From: Amblyornis subalaris
Taxonomy: Eukaryota > Chordata > Aves > Passeriformes > Ptilonorhynchidae
Assembly (NCBI GenBank): GCA_018881555.1
Contig: JACAXG010000231.1
Location: 558,001-622,000 of the forward strand
Length of the DNA: 64,000 nucleotides
Direction of reading: 5' to 3'
Shown here: one piece after another, positions 63,558 to 64,000 of the stretch
Layout of the letters: each line of letters starts with the position of its first letter
Position numbering within the stretch: the stretch's first letter is position 1
The notes under the pieces: model-generated
Database searches by the model: none
The model's input: the letters and a program-made list of their open reading frames with translations, nothing else
Told to the model about the DNA's origin: nothing
Made by a program: the position numbers and the translations under genes

Positions 63558-64000
63558 CTGTTAAAAAATAATAATAATTAAAACGGAATAAAGAGGTTTA
63601 GAATCTATACTAAGTCATAGATACCAAAGAATGTTGAATGAAGACCCAAAGTTTACTTAGACTGCTACTGTAATTTACTTATACATAATACCAACATTCT
63701 CATCTATTCAGGTAATCTGAAATTGAAAAAACATTAAAACACATTGCTTAATAAATTCTATTATGGCATTAGTAATAATACTATAATGTTTTATATTATA
63801 TATAATACTGTAATGTATTTTAAGCACAGACACTTCAGGATTAAGCAACAATTTTTCACCTGAAAAGCAGGTGTCACTCTTCTCCGAACAGGCTTAAGAA
63901 ACCTTTCACAACAGCTTCACAAGAACAGAATTATTCAGCTCAGAGACAACTTGGTTTTGAGAGGAAAGATCTAAATATAAATTATGCCAATATCTTCTCT

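Noticed and set aside
63560..64000. Search for DPY19L1 exon 1
   Set aside because: AT-rich sequence with no fitting donor-bearing coding segment or CpG-rich promoter; exon 1 must lie beyond the window.

Overview
The window comes from a bird. It carries truncated CR1 LINE copies in both orientations and three solo LTRs of avian endogenous-retrovirus types with 5-bp target-site duplications. Its one recognisable gene has small exons in long AT-rich introns. The LTR types look like those of Neoaves rather than fowl, which is inference from memory of those repeats. Scattered single N bases indicate a draft assembly.

The right two thirds (about 21.5 to 63.6 kb) hold a single minus-strand gene that I read as DPY19L1, a multi-pass ER C-mannosyltransferase. 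Twenty exons were located by reverse-complementing the sequence and joining GT-AG boundaries. All phases agree and they encode 640 residues without an internal stop, ending in TAA at 26735-26737. The first exon, with the start codon and first membrane helix, lies beyond 64000, so the gene is 5' partial here. Its 3' UTR probably runs to a good AATAAA signal at 21513-21518 (minus strand), giving about 5.2 kb of UTR.

The left third (1 to about 21.4 kb) has no coding gene I can support. It contains one solo LTR (3411-3971), one CR1 tail (14960-15182), a perfect short hairpin (9512-9539) and otherwise unassigned sequence. The ORFs there look like chance reading frames. In mammals NPSR1 lies beyond the 3' end of DPY19L1 and converges on it. 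I looked for its exons and did not see them.

Within the gene, repeats sit in introns or the putative 3' UTR. A solo LTR lies in the UTR in sense orientation (24013-24480), and an 869-bp antisense solo LTR lies 103 bp from an exon (39104-39972). CR1 pieces occur at 22013-22136, 28525-28583, 28700-28800, 34760-35256, 36929-37540 and 58712-59641. I found no evidence of a new biological system. The best leads are the three clean LTR insertions, the divergent loop exons of the transferase, and the LTR inside the presumed 3' UTR.
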